Assembly: GCF_024362325.1 (NCBI RefSeq)
Contig: NZ_CP101497.1
Coordinates: 124,001 to 188,000, forward strand
Length of the DNA: 64,000 bases
Direction: 5' to 3'
Source: Microcella humidisoli
GTDB taxonomy: Bacteria; Actinomycetota; Actinomycetes; Actinomycetales; Microbacteriaceae
The translations under genes were made by a program, and so were the position numbers. The notes beneath the pieces were generated by a model, which saw only the letters and a program-made list of their open reading frames with translations, did no database searches and was not told where the DNA came from. Within the stretch, counting starts at the first letter, position 1, and each line of letters starts with the position of its first letter. This document shows positions 38,665 to 47,307 of this stretch, piece after piece.

Positions 38665-40332
38665 TTACATCCGTTCCGGCGCCGAGACGCCGATGAGGGT
38701 CAGGCCGTTGCGCAGCACCTGTCCGGTGGCGTCATTCAGCCACAGGCGCGTGCCGTGGATGCTCGAGACCGGCTCGTCGCCCTGCGGCGTCACCCGGCAG
38801 GTGTCGTACCAGCGGTGGTACGCGGCCGCGAGCTCCTCGAGGTAGCGGGCAACGCGGTGCGGTTCGCGCAGCGTGGCGGCCTGCGCGACGATGCGGGGGA
38901 ACTCGGCGAGCGCGCCGAGCAGCACGCTCTCGGTCTCGTCGGTGAGCAGCTCGCCGGCGAACTCCGCGCGGTCGACGCCCGAGGCGGCCGCGTTGCGCGC
39001 CACCTGGTGGGTGCGCGCGTGGGCGTACTGCACGTAGAACACCGGATTGTCGTTCGTGCGCTTCTGCAGCAGCTCGGGATCGAGCGTGAGGGGCGAATCG
39101 GCCGGATACCGCGCGAGCGAGTACCGCAGGGCATCGGTGCCGAGCCAGTCGCGCAGGTCGTTCAGCTCGATGATGTTGCCCGCGCGCTTGCTGAGCCGCG
39201 CGCCGTTGATGCTCACGAGCTGCCCGATGAGCACCTCGATGTCGCGATCCGGGTCATCGCCCGCGGCGCCGGCGAGCGCCTTCAGGCGGTGCACGTATCC
39301 GTGGTGGTCAGCACCGAGCAGGTAGATCTTATGGGCGAAGCCGCGGTCGCTCTTCGAGAGGTAGTACGCCGCGTCGGCCGCGAAGTACGTGTAGACGCCG
39401 TTTCCGCGCTTGATGACCCGGTCCTTGTCGTCGCCGAAGTCGGTCGTGCGCACCCAGATGGCGTCATCGAGGTCGTACACGTGGCCCTGCGCGCGCAGTC
39501 GCTCGACGGCCTCGTCGATACGGCTCGACCCGCTCGCCGCATCGACGGCGTGCAGCACGCGCTCACTGAACCACACGTCGAAGTGCACGTTGAAGCGCTC
39601 GAGCGACTCGCGGATCTCGTCGAGCTGCCAGCCGTAGGCGAGCTCGCGGGCGATCCCGACCGCCTCGTCGCGCGGCAGCGAACCCAGATCGGGCCGCTCG
39701 CCGAGCGCGCGCAGCCCGAGCGCGGTGATGTACTCGCCCGGGTAGCCGTTCTCGGGCGCAGGCTCGCTGAGGGCCGCGGCGAGCACCGACTCGCCGAACA
39801 CATCCATCTGCGCGCCGGCGTCGTTCACGTAGAACTCGCTCACGAGCGTCGCGCCGCTGGCCTTCAGCACGCGAGCGAGCGAGTCGCCGAGCGCCGCCCA
39901 GCGCGTGTGCCCGATGTGCAGCGGCCCGGTGGGATTGGCGGACACGAACTCGAGGTTGATGGTCTGCCCGAGCATCGACTCGTTGTGCCCGTAGGTCTCG
40001 CCCGCCTCGACGATGGCACGCGCGAGCTCGCCCGCGGCACCCGCCTCAAGACGGATGTTGAGGAATCCGGGGCCGGCGACCTCGACCGCGGCGACACCCT
40101 CGATCGCGAGGATGCCGGGCACGAGCTCGTCGGCGAGGGTGCGCGGCGGCATCCCGACCCGCTTCGCCTGCTTGAGGGCGACGGAGGTGGCCCAGTCGCC
40201 GTGATCGCGGTTGCGGGGGCGCTCGAGCGCGATGTCGTCGACGGTGAGCTGGCCCGCGGCCTCGGCGTCGCGGCGCCCCACCGCGTCAACGACGACGGCG
40301 AGCAGGGCGGCGGCGAGCTGGGCGGGATTCAT
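38665..40332 (-). CDS. argS: Arginyl-tRNA synthetase
   Basis: This 555-residue class I synthetase has the HIGH motif in SANPTGPLHIGHTRW and a KMSKS equivalent in GARLSKRAGN. The N-terminal Add-1 tRNA-binding domain and the C-terminal DALR domain ending in ERM are present. I chose the ATG at 40332; TAGGAT lies eight bases upstream, so the transcript has almost no leader. It heads the run argS to prmC on this strand. Confidence 0.97.
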   Translation of the reverse strand: MNPAQLAAALLAVVVDAVGRRDAEAAGQLTVDDIALERPRNRDHGDWATSVALKQAKRVGMPPRTLADELVPGILAIEGVAAVEVAGPGFLNIRLEAGAAGELARAIVEAGETYGHNESMLGQTINLEFVSANPTGPLHIGHTRWAALGDSLARVLKASGATLVSEFYVNDAGAQMDVFGESVLAAALSEPAPENGYPGEYITALGLRALGERPDLGSLPRDEAVGIARELAYGWQLDEIRESLERFNVHFDVWFSERVLHAVDAASGSSRIDEAVERLRAQGHVYDLDDAIWVRTTDFGDDKDRVIKRGNGVYTYFAADAAYYLSKSDRGFAHKIYLLGADHHGYVHRLKALAGAAGDDPDRDIEVLIGQLVSINGARLSKRAGNIIELNDLRDWLGTDALRYSLARYPADSPLTLDPELLQKRTNDNPVFYVQYAHARTHQVARNAAASGVDRAEFAGELLTDETESVLLGALAEFPRIVAQAATLREPHRVARYLEELAAAYHRWYDTCRVTPQGDEPVSSIHGTRLWLNDATGQVLRNGLTLIGVSAPERM

Positions 40333-40364
40333 GAGGGTCGATCCTATCGGGCTGTCGCTGCCCG

Positions 40365-40382
40365 CCTCCCGCGGGCGGGAGG
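40365..40382. other. Inverted repeat between argS and a lipoprotein gene
   Basis: CCTCCCG and CGGGAGG form a perfect 7-bp inverted repeat around four bases in the 64-bp divergent gap. It lies directly upstream of the CACAAT -10 box of the plus-strand gene, so an operator role is possible. Confidence 0.3.
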
Positions 40383-40384
40383 TC

Positions 40385-40390
40385 CACAAT
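40385..40390 (+). promoter_or_regulatory. Leaderless -10 box of the lipoprotein gene at 40397
   Basis: CACAAT is followed by six bases and the ATG, with no ribosome site. Confidence 0.35.
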
Positions 40391-40396
40391 GGCCGC

Positions 40397-40984
40397 ATGA
40401 GGCTCTCGCGAACGACCCCTGCCGTTGCCGCCGCGATCGTGCTGGCCACCGCGCTCGCCGGCTGCGTCGGCGGGCCCGAGGAGCCCCAGGAGACTCCCGT
40501 CGCGTCGCCGACCTCGACCCCGGCCGCGTCGCCCACGCCGACCAGCTCGCCGACCGAACAGCCCAACGACCTCGTGGTGCTGCCCTTCTCGATCCCGTGC
40601 GACGAGCTCGTCTCTGCCGATGCCCTCTACGAGTTCAACCCGAACGTGGGCGTCGACCCGCAACCGAGCGCGACCGGACTCGTGGCGACAATCGCCGAGG
40701 CGGGCGGCGTCACGTGCGGCTGGCTCAACCAGACGAGCGGCGACCGCATCTCGGTGGGCGTGCTCAAGCTCGACGCGGCGTCGCTCGATCGGGTGCGCGG
40801 CGATGCGGCGCGACGGGGCGAGCCCGAGACGCAGTACTTCGACGGCTACTTCCGCGAGGAGAACGGCGTCGGACACGCGGAGGATTTCGAGGGCAGCTAC
40901 TGGATCGTGCTCGACTCCCCCGCCCTGCTGGGGGCCGACGAAGTCGGCTCCTTCCTGGCCGCGCTGCGGCCCGCGCTGCCCTGA
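40397..40984 (+). CDS. Putative lipoprotein, function unknown
   Basis: This 195-residue protein has a signal peptide with lipobox LAGC (Cys23), a Pro/Thr/Ser-rich linker to about residue 60, and a small alpha/beta domain with two Cys (in SIPCDELV and VTCGWL). The pattern lipobox, low-complexity linker, PxCD, CxW is shared with the lipoproteins at 56967 and 59221. It is expected at the outer face of the membrane. No family with known function is recognised. Confidence 0.8.
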   Translation: MRLSRTTPAVAAAIVLATALAGCVGGPEEPQETPVASPTSTPAASPTPTSSPTEQPNDLVVLPFSIPCDELVSADALYEFNPNVGVDPQPSATGLVATIAEAGGVTCGWLNQTSGDRISVGVLKLDAASLDRVRGDAARRGEPETQYFDGYFREENGVGHAEDFEGSYWIVLDSPALLGADEVGSFLAALRPALP

Positions 40985-40991
40985 CGGCGCG

Positions 40992-41822
40992 CTAGCCGAG
41001 CGGCAGCAGGGCGCGCGCGTCCTCGTCGAGAAGCGCATCGGCCTCGGCGTGCACGTGCAGCCGCTGCAGGGTGAGCGACGTTCCGTCGTTGGCGAGAAAC
41101 GCGGTATCAGCGGCGTCGCGCCCCGTCGCGATGCGCAGCATGCCCGTGCGCGGCGCGAGCCCCGTCGCATCGGCGACCACCCACTGCTCGTCGACGAGCG
41201 CCTCGACCACGGCGTGGAAGTCCATGGGCTGCAGCTGCGGGGCGTACACCGACACGACGCGAGCCGGAATGTCGGTCGCGCGCAGCACACCGGCGAGCAG
41301 GTGCGCGAAGTCTCGGCATACGCCCTGCCCGGTCGCGAGGATCTCGGGCAGCCCGTCGGTCGGCGACGTCGAACCCGGCGTGTAGGCGAGCCGACCCGCC
41401 ACCCACTCGCGTGCGGCGAGAAGTCGCTCGCGCTCCGGCAGCGCGCACAGTCCCTCGATGATGCTCGCGTCGATGAGCGGCCCGGCGAGCTCGTCGGACT
41501 GCACGTAGCGGCTCGGCCGCACCGCGAGGATGCGCTCGGTCGAGTCGACCACGCGCGGAGCCCCGCGGCCCGTCACGGTGGCCGAGTAGCGGATCGTGAG
41601 CGGGCCTTCCGGGGCATCGGCGGTGTGCCAGCGCGTGCCGCTGAAGCCCACCACCTCGGTCATCGCGAGCGGGGCACCCCCCGCGGTGACCTCGAGCCGC
41701 TCGTCGATCATCAGCCCGGGTGCGCTCGACACCGCCACAGCCAGCACGATCGCCGTCGCCTCGCCGAGCGTCGCATCGATCTCGCAGCCGACCGTTCGGC
41801 GCATGCTGCGATCGATGTCCAT
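40992..41822 (-). CDS. Transglutaminase-like cysteine peptidase domain protein
   Basis: This 276-residue protein has an N-terminal beta domain (1-120) and a transglutaminase-like core. The triad is visible as Cys in GQGVCRDFAHLLAGVLRA, His in MDFHAVVEAL and Asp in VVADATG. There is no signal peptide, so it is cytoplasmic, like the bacterial transglutaminase-like proteins often linked to circularly permuted ATP-grasp genes; none of those is next to it here. CAGGCT six bases before the ATG suggests a leaderless transcript. Confidence 0.87.
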   Translation of the reverse strand: MDIDRSMRRTVGCEIDATLGEATAIVLAVAVSSAPGLMIDERLEVTAGGAPLAMTEVVGFSGTRWHTADAPEGPLTIRYSATVTGRGAPRVVDSTERILAVRPSRYVQSDELAGPLIDASIIEGLCALPERERLLAAREWVAGRLAYTPGSTSPTDGLPEILATGQGVCRDFAHLLAGVLRATDIPARVVSVYAPQLQPMDFHAVVEALVDEQWVVADATGLAPRTGMLRIATGRDAADTAFLANDGTSLTLQRLHVHAEADALLDEDARALLPLG

Positions 41823-41828
41823 GCCGTC

Positions 41829-41834
41829 AGCCTG
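41829..41834 (-). promoter_or_regulatory. Leaderless -10 box of the transglutaminase-like gene
   Basis: CAGGCT on the minus strand, six bases before the ATG at 41822. It differs from TANNNT at the first base. Confidence 0.3.
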
Positions 41835-41864
41835 GCACGGGACCAGGGCACCCGCGAGACCCGC

Positions 41865-41870
41865 TAGGCT
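41865..41870 (+). promoter_or_regulatory. -10 box of tRNA-Arg
   Basis: TAGGCT ends six bases before the first base of the mature tRNA, so transcription may start at or very near the tRNA 5 prime end. Confidence 0.4.
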
Positions 41871-41876
41871 GAACCC

Positions 41877-41949
41877 GCCTCCGTAGCTCAGGGGATAGAG
41901 CATCAGTTTCCGGTACTGAGGGTCGCAGGTTCGAATCCTGTCGGGGGCG
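41877..41949 (+). tRNA. tRNA-Arg (CCG anticodon)
   Basis: A full cloverleaf can be drawn. The acceptor stem is GCCTCCG with CGGGGGC (one T-G pair), and the D arm is GCTC/GAGC. The anticodon stem TCAGT/ACTGA carries the loop TTCCGGT, giving anticodon CCG. The T arm GCAGG/CCTGT carries TTCGAAT. The discriminator is G, and CCA is not encoded. It reads CGG codons, frequent in this genome. An inverted repeat follows. Confidence 0.95.
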
Positions 41950-41960
41950 CTGTGCCGATT

Positions 41961-41987
41961 GCTGCGCCGCCGCTTCTGCGGCGCAGC
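41961..41987 (+). terminator. Hairpin downstream of tRNA-Arg
   Basis: GCTGCGCCGC (41961-41970) and GCGGCGCAGC (41978-41987) make a perfect 10-bp stem with a 7-base loop, 11 bases after the tRNA. There is no T tract, so it acts as a Rho-type or processing hairpin if it is a terminator. Confidence 0.5.
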
Positions 41988-42076
41988 GTCCGCTTGCGCG
42001 CGACGAGCGCGGTCATCGCGCTTCGCGGTCACGGCTCGGGATGCCCGTGGACGCTTCTGCGGCGCAGCGTCCGCTT
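41971..42076. repeat. 25-base direct repeat downstream of tRNA-Arg
   Basis: An exact 25-base sequence (beginning CGCTTCTGCGGCGCAGCG) occurs at 41971-41995 and 42052-42076, offset by 81 bp. The first copy supplies the right arm of the tRNA hairpin; the second sits in another inverted repeat (GGACGCT 42049-42055 with AGCGTCC 42066-42072). No gene is supported between the tRNA and 42189. Confidence 0.7.
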
Positions 42077-42188
42077 CCGCACGGCGGCGGCGAGTGGCGT
42101 GGTTTGTGGCACGAGGTGCGAGACGTTTCGCGACTCATGCCACGAATGACGACCGGCGCGCGGCCGCTGACGGATGACGCGGGCGAGG

Positions 42189-42677
42189 TCAGTCGGCGAC
42201 GCCGCGGTTCTGGCGGCGCACGGGCTTCGGCGCGCGGCCGCCGAGGAACGAGCGGCGCGGGTCGACGACGAATCCCTGGCGCAGCGCTTCGCGGCCGATG
42301 AGCATGCGGAAGCCCATGCTGTCGCGGTTGCTGAGGGTCATCTCGGCAGTGACCGTGCGGCCCAGGAGCGTGATGTCCATGAGCACGACGATGCGCTCCT
42401 CCGTGTGACCCGACGAGCTGCGCACCGTGCGGCGATCGTGCACGGGGCACTCGACCACGACCGAGTCGGCGTCGGATCGCTGCCACGGACGCAGCGTGAA
42501 GCGCACGCGCTCGATGCCCTCGGCATCCGGTGCGATCGTCTCGATGGCGTACGCGTGCACGCTCGACGAGCGGGCGCCGGTATCGAGCTTCGCCTTGATC
42601 CACGGCACGCCCGCGGAGGGCAGACCGACCCACTCTCGCCACCCGGCGATGGTGGTTGAATGGGCGGGCTCAGTCAC
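42189..42677 (-). CDS. RimB-like retropepsin-type protease (DUF/Pfam Zn_protease family)
   Basis: This 162-residue protein of the family once called ATP-dependent zinc protease has a retropepsin-like fold with one active-site motif KLDTGARSSS (Asp32), so it should act as a dimer. A second family feature is SNRDSMGFRMLIGREAL. Members next to rimK (RimB) can trim poly-glutamate or alpha-glutamyl peptides made by RimK. The start is GTG 42677; CAAGAT lies six bases upstream. It is divergent from the RimK-like gene 25 bp away. Confidence 0.87.
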   Translation of the reverse strand: MTEPAHSTTIAGWREWVGLPSAGVPWIKAKLDTGARSSSVHAYAIETIAPDAEGIERVRFTLRPWQRSDADSVVVECPVHDRRTVRSSSGHTEERIVVLMDITLLGRTVTAEMTLSNRDSMGFRMLIGREALRQGFVVDPRRSFLGGRAPKPVRRQNRGVAD

Positions 42678-42702
42678 ACCCTCATCTTGTCAGGGGCACC
42701 CC

Positions 42703-43893
42703 ATGAAACTCGCCATCCTCTCGCGTGCCCCGCACTCGTACTCCACGGGGCGCCTGCGCGCGGCCGCGGAGCAGCGCGGCCATCGGGTGAAGGTGCTCAA
42801 CACGCTGCGCTTCGCGGTCGACCTCACGGGGCCCGAGCCCGACCTCAACTACCGCGGCAAGCCGCTGTCGACCTATGACGCCGTGCTGCCGCGCATCGGC
42901 AACTCGATCACCTACTTCGGCACGGCCGTCGTGCGCCAGTTCGAGCAGATGGACGTCTTCACGCCCAACACCGCGAACGGCATCAGCAACGCCCGCGACA
43001 AGCTGCGGGCCACCCAGATTCTGAGCCGCCATGGCATCGGGATGCCCGCGACGGCCTTCGTGCGCAACCGCGCCGACGTGCGCCCCGCGATCGAGCGCGT
43101 GGGCGGCGCCCCCGTCGTGATCAAGCTGCTCGAGGGCACGCAGGGCATCGGCGTCATCCTCGCCCCGCAGGCCAAGGTCGCCGAGGCGATCATCGAGACG
43201 CTGCACTCGACGAACCAGAACGTGCTTATCCAGCAGTTCATCTCCGAGAGCCGCGGCCGCGATATCCGTGCTCTCGTCGTGGGCGACCGCGTCGTCGCCG
43301 CGATGCGGCGCACGGCCGAGGGGGACGAGTTCCGCTCGAACGTGCACCGCGGCGGCACCGTCGAGGCGGTCACGCTGAGCCCGGAGTACGAGCGCGCCGC
43401 CGTTCGCTCGGCGCAAATCATGGGCCTGCGCGTGGCCGGCGTCGACATGCTCGAGGGCAACGAGGGGCCGCTCGTCATGGAGGTCAACTCCTCCCCCGGC
43501 CTCGAAGGCATCGAGCGCGCGACGAAGCTCGACGTCGCCGGCGCGATCATCGACTACATCTCGCACGAGGTCGCCTTCCCCGACATCGACGTGCGGCAGC
43601 GGCTCTCGGTGTCGACGGGCTACGGGGTGGCCGAGCTCGTCGTGCACGCCGGAGCCGAGATCGTCGGGGGCACGCTCGGCGACTCGGGCATCCTCGACCG
43701 CGACATCACGGTGCTCACCCTCAATCGCGGCACAACGGTGATCCCGAACCCGCGGCGATCGCAGGTGCTGCAGGCGGAGGACCGGCTGCTGTGCTTCGGC
43801 CGCATGGAGGAGATGCGCTCGATGACACCGAGCCGCCGTCGCCGCCGCGCCGCTGTGCGCAAGCTGCCGAGGAGTGCGACCGCGAGCGACTGA
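42703..43893 (+). CDS. rimK: RimK-type ATP-grasp ligase with C-terminal RCK_C domain
   Basis: This 396-residue protein has an N-terminal pre-ATP-grasp domain (1-95) and an ATP-grasp core (about 100-290) with VVIKLLEGTQGIGV and the metal-binding EVNSSPGLEGIE. From about residue 300 an extra domain shows GYGVAELVVHAGAEIVGGTL and LRCxG-like LLCFGR, the RCK_C (TrkA-C) pattern known from potassium channel regulators. RimK adds glutamates to ribosomal protein S6 or makes poly-glutamate. The RCK_C part suggests ligand gating, possibly by a cyclic dinucleotide or another small molecule (inference). A basic tail ends the protein. Confidence 0.88.
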   Translation: MKLAILSRAPHSYSTGRLRAAAEQRGHRVKVLNTLRFAVDLTGPEPDLNYRGKPLSTYDAVLPRIGNSITYFGTAVVRQFEQMDVFTPNTANGISNARDKLRATQILSRHGIGMPATAFVRNRADVRPAIERVGGAPVVIKLLEGTQGIGVILAPQAKVAEAIIETLHSTNQNVLIQQFISESRGRDIRALVVGDRVVAAMRRTAEGDEFRSNVHRGGTVEAVTLSPEYERAAVRSAQIMGLRVAGVDMLEGNEGPLVMEVNSSPGLEGIERATKLDVAGAIIDYISHEVAFPDIDVRQRLSVSTGYGVAELVVHAGAEIVGGTLGDSGILDRDITVLTLNRGTTVIPNPRRSQVLQAEDRLLCFGRMEEMRSMTPSRRRRRAAVRKLPRSATASD

Positions 43894-43895
43894 AC

Positions 43896-45338
43896 TCAGT
43901 CGACCGCGGCGTCGGCCGCGTGGCTCTCGAGGAACCGGTAGAGCTCCTGATCGTCAACGCCGGGGAAGGTGCCGCTCGGCAGCGGCGACAGGATGTGCGC
44001 GTGCAGCTTCGCGCTCGTCCACACCTTGCCCTGCCAACGCGTCGCGAGCTCGCCGTCGGGCCGCTTGCAGCACCCCGGGTCGGGGCACGTCGAGCGATGC
44101 CGGTTGACGGTGTCGCGCCCGCGGAACCACTTGGAGTCGGCGAACGGAACGCCGACGGTTATCGAGAACTCGTCGGACGTTCCTGACCCGATCTGCGTCG
44201 ACTCCCAGAACGTGCCTTCGGGGGTGTCGGTGTACTGGTAGTACTCGGTCGTGCGATTGGTGCGCGCGAAGGCGGCGCGCGCGCTCCACTTGCGGCACAC
44301 GAGCTGGCCCTCGGTCGAGCCGGTGACGTCGACCGGGAGGCGCAGCCCGTCGTTCTCGTAGGCCTTGTAGACGGCGCCGTCGCCGCCCACGCGCATGAAG
44401 TGCACCGTGAGATCGAGGTGGCTCGTGGCGAGGTTGGTGAACCGCAGCGCCGCGGCCTCGTGCGTCACGCCGAAGGCGTCGCGGAAGTCCTCCACCGCGA
44501 TGTTGCGGTCGGACTTCGCCTGGGCGAGGAAGGCGACCGACTGCTCGCGGGGCATGAGGCACGCCGCGGCGAAGTAGTTGATCTCGAGCCGCTGGCGAAG
44601 GAACTCGGCGTAGCTCGTCGGCACCTCGTGCTCGAGCAGTCGGTGCGCGATGGCCTGCAGTGCCATCGAGCGTAGGCCGTGCCCGCCGGGGATCGATGCG
44701 GGCGGCAGGTAGATGCGCCCATGGTCGAGGTCGGTGACCGAGCGCGCCGAGTGCGGCAGGTCGTTCACGTAGACGAGCTCGAAGCCCAACTTCTGCGCCA
44801 TGAGGCCCACCTCGCGGTGCGTGAGCGCTCCACTCGAGTGGCCGGACTCGGCGACGACCTGCTGCGCGAGTTCTTCGATGTCGGGCAGGTAGTTGTCGAC
44901 CGTGCGCATCTGCAGGCGCTGCGCGGTGTTCGCGCGCCGCGCCTCCTCCGGCGTCGCGATCGCCTGTCGCTCGCGCTCGACGAGGGCGCGGTGCAGGCCC
45001 ACGATCGACTCGAGCACGTCGTCGGGCATCGATCGGCCCGCGCGCACGACGGGAAGGCCCAGGCCCGCGTAGTGCGGACTGCGCTGCGCGCGCTCGAGCT
45101 CGATCTCGAGCGCCGCGCGCGGCGTCGGCGGGGTCGTGTCGAGCAGGTCGCCGAGCGTCGCACCGAGCTCGGTGGCGATCGCGGTCAACAGGGTGACGCG
45201 CGGCTCGCGGCGCCCGTTCTCCATGAGCGAGAGCTGGCTGCCAGCCACACCGACGCGGTCGCCGAGCTGATCAAGGGTCAGGCCCGCCGCCGTTCGGTAG
45301 TGCCGGATGCGCTGGCCGAGAGTCACGAGGTCGCTCAT
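43896..45338 (-). CDS. RamB-like XRE transcriptional regulator (ScfR family)
   Basis: This 480-residue protein has an XRE helix-turn-helix (about 7-62). A central ImmA/IrrE-like region follows, in which the usual HExxH is degenerate (IAHRLLEHE). The C-terminal DUF2083-like half is Cys-rich (TCPDPGCC). RamB in Corynebacterium and related actinobacterial regulators control acetate, glyoxylate and propionate genes. It is divergent from pckG, a gluconeogenic gene, with a perfect palindrome just upstream of its own -10 box. Control of pckG and itself is likely but inferred. Confidence 0.88.
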   Translation of the reverse strand: MSDLVTLGQRIRHYRTAAGLTLDQLGDRVGVAGSQLSLMENGRREPRVTLLTAIATELGATLGDLLDTTPPTPRAALEIELERAQRSPHYAGLGLPVVRAGRSMPDDVLESIVGLHRALVERERQAIATPEEARRANTAQRLQMRTVDNYLPDIEELAQQVVAESGHSSGALTHREVGLMAQKLGFELVYVNDLPHSARSVTDLDHGRIYLPPASIPGGHGLRSMALQAIAHRLLEHEVPTSYAEFLRQRLEINYFAAACLMPREQSVAFLAQAKSDRNIAVEDFRDAFGVTHEAAALRFTNLATSHLDLTVHFMRVGGDGAVYKAYENDGLRLPVDVTGSTEGQLVCRKWSARAAFARTNRTTEYYQYTDTPEGTFWESTQIGSGTSDEFSITVGVPFADSKWFRGRDTVNRHRSTCPDPGCCKRPDGELATRWQGKVWTSAKLHAHILSPLPSGTFPGVDDQELYRFLESHAADAAVD

Positions 45339-45344
45339 GCCTTG

Positions 45345-45372
45345 ACGATATCGAAAGAACAGTCGTTCTTTC
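45345..45372. promoter_or_regulatory. Palindromic operator and -10 box between ramB-like gene and pckG
   Basis: GAAAGAAC (45353-45360) and GTTCTTTC (45365-45372) form a perfect 8-bp inverted repeat with four bases between. On the minus strand TATCGT (45350-45345) follows two bases later, and six more bases lead to the ATG at 45338. A protein on the palindrome would block the regulator's own leaderless promoter. Confidence 0.6.
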
Positions 45373-45447
45373 CAGTCGAAACCGTCGGAACAGACGCAAC
45401 CTTCGCGACACCATGGGGATATCGCCGAATTCTCCGAGGGAGACGCC

Positions 45448-47295
45448 ATGACCCTGCTCGACCGCACCAGCATCCCGAACGCCCCCGTCGCTGAGCGCCG
45501 GCAGCGTCCCGCCGAGGTCGACGTGTGGGTCTCGCAGATCGCCCAGCTACTCGAACCCGCGGAGATCCGCTGGGTCGACGGCTCGACCCGCGAGCGCCAC
45601 GAGCTGCTGCAGCTGCTCGTCTCGACCGGCACGATCGAGCAGCTCAACCCCGACCTGCGCCCCTACTCCTTCCTCGCACGCTCGGCCGAGAGCGACGTGG
45701 CCCGCCTCGAGAGCCGCACCTTCATCTGCACCGAGCACGAGGCCGACGCCGGGCCCACCAACAACTGGCGCGAGCCCGCTGCCATGCGCGCCGAGCTTGA
45801 GGGCGTCATGCGCGGGGCCATGCGCGGTCGCACGATGTACGTCGTGCCCTTCGCGATGGGCCCCATCGGATCGCCGATGGCGCGCTTCGGCGTGCAGGTG
45901 ACCGATTCGCCGTACGTCGTGGTGAGCATCGGAACGATGACGCGCATGGGTGACGCGGCACTCGACGCGATCGCGCGCGGCGCATCCTGGGTGCCCGCCG
46001 TGCACAGCGTGGGCGCACCGCTCGCCCCGGGCCAGCAGGATGTCCCGTGGCCGTGCAACGACACGAAGTACATTGTGCAGTTTCCGGAGACCCGCGAGAT
46101 CTGGTCGTACGGCTCGGCCTACGGCGGCAACGCCATCCTCGCCAAGAAGGCCTACGCCCTGCGCATCGCCTCCGTCATGGCCCGCGACGAGGGCTGGCTC
46201 GCCGAGCACATGCTGCTCATCAAGGTGACGCCGCCCTCGGGCAAGTCGTACCACCTCGCCGCGGCCTTCCCGAGCGCGTGCGGCAAGACCAACATGGCCA
46301 TGATGACCCCGAGCCTGCCCGGCTGGAAGGTCGAGACCATCGGTGACGACATCGCCTGGCTCTGGATCGGGGCCGACGGCCGCCTGCGCGCCATCAACCC
46401 CGAGGCCGGCTTCTTCGGCGTGGCCCCCGGCACCGGGATGCGCACGAACCCCACCGCGGTCGACGCGCTCTGGGGCAACACGATCTTCACGAACGTCGCC
46501 CGCACGGACGACGGCGATGTGTGGTGGGAGGGGCTCACCGACGAGAAGCCGGCCCGCCTCACCGACTGGCGCGGCGAGCAGTGGACGCCCGACAGCGGGC
46601 GCCCCGCGGCCCACCCCAACTCACGGTTTACCGTGTCGGCCCGGCAATGCCCCTCGATCGCCGAGGACTGGGACGACCCGGAAGGCGTCGTCATCGACGC
46701 CATCATCTTCGGCGGCCGCCGAGCCAGCAACGTGCCCTTGGTGGTAGAGGCGCGCGACTGGGATCACGGTGTCTTCATGGGCGCCACGATCGCTTCCGAG
46801 CAGACGGCGGCCGCCGAAGGCACTGTTGGCGAGCTGCGCCGCGACCCGTTCGCGATGCTGCCGTTCGCCGGCTACAACATGGCCGACTACTTCGCGCACT
46901 GGCTCGACTTCGGTCGCCGCCTGCGCCGGTCGGCCCGGGTGCCGCGCGTGTTCCAGGTCAACTGGTTCCGCAAGGGCGCCGACGGCTCGTTCCTCTGGCC
47001 CGGTTTCGGCGAGAACGCTCGCGTTCTCGAGTGGATGGTCGGACGACTCGACGGCCAGATCGGCGCCGTCGACTCCCCCATCGGCTCGCTGCCCAGCGAC
47101 GGCGCGCTCAACGTCGAGGGGCTCGAGCTCGACGAGGCGGCGCTGACCGAGCTCTTCCGGGTCGACCCGGCCGCGTTCGAGGCCGAGGCCGATGACATCG
47201 AGGCCTTCTTCGCGACGTTCGGCGACCGACTTCCGGTCGAGCTCAGCCGCCAGCTCACCCTGCTGCGCGACCGACTCGCGGCCGCGCAGCAGTAG
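45448..47295 (+). CDS. pckG: Phosphoenolpyruvate carboxykinase (GTP)
   Basis: This 615-residue enzyme converts oxaloacetate and GTP to phosphoenolpyruvate, the entry to gluconeogenesis. The P-loop with the reactive Cys is in [13 protein letters not shown], with [10 protein letters not shown] and the substrate segment [12 protein letters not shown] in part. The length is standard for the GTP class. The ATG at 45448 follows GAGGGAGA. The divergent RamB-like regulator suggests control by carbon source. Confidence 0.97.
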   Translation: MTLLDRTSIPNAPVAERRQRPAEVDVWVSQIAQLLEPAEIRWVDGSTRERHELLQLLVSTGTIEQLNPDLRPYSFLARSAESDVARLESRTFICTEHEADAGPTNNWREPAAMRAELEGVMRGAMRGRTMYVVPFAMGPIGSPMARFGVQVTDSPYVVVSIGTMTRMGDAALDAIARGASWVPAVHSVGAPLAPGQQDVPWPCNDTKYIVQFPETREIWSYGSAYGGNAILAKKAYALRIASVMARDEGWLAEHMLLIKVTPPSGKSYHLAAAFPSACGKTNMAMMTPSLPGWKVETIGDDIAWLWIGADGRLRAINPEAGFFGVAPGTGMRTNPTAVDALWGNTIFTNVARTDDGDVWWEGLTDEKPARLTDWRGEQWTPDSGRPAAHPNSRFTVSARQCPSIAEDWDDPEGVVIDAIIFGGRRASNVPLVVEARDWDHGVFMGATIASEQTAAAEGTVGELRRDPFAMLPFAGYNMADYFAHWLDFGRRLRRSARVPRVFQVNWFRKGADGSFLWPGFGENARVLEWMVGRLDGQIGAVDSPIGSLPSDGALNVEGLELDEAALTELFRVDPAAFEAEADDIEAFFATFGDRLPVELSRQLTLLRDRLAAAQQ

Positions 47296-47307
47296 GGGGC
47301 CGGATGC

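Noticed and set aside
41877..42076. tRNA-Arg followed by repeats as a phage or island attachment site
   Set aside because: The 3 prime end of the tRNA is not duplicated downstream and no integrase is present; the repeats do not include tRNA sequence.
44300..44900. HExxH-type active site in the RamB-like regulator
   Set aside because: The region reads IAHRLLEHE, so the zinc-peptidase pattern of ImmA/IrrE is not intact.
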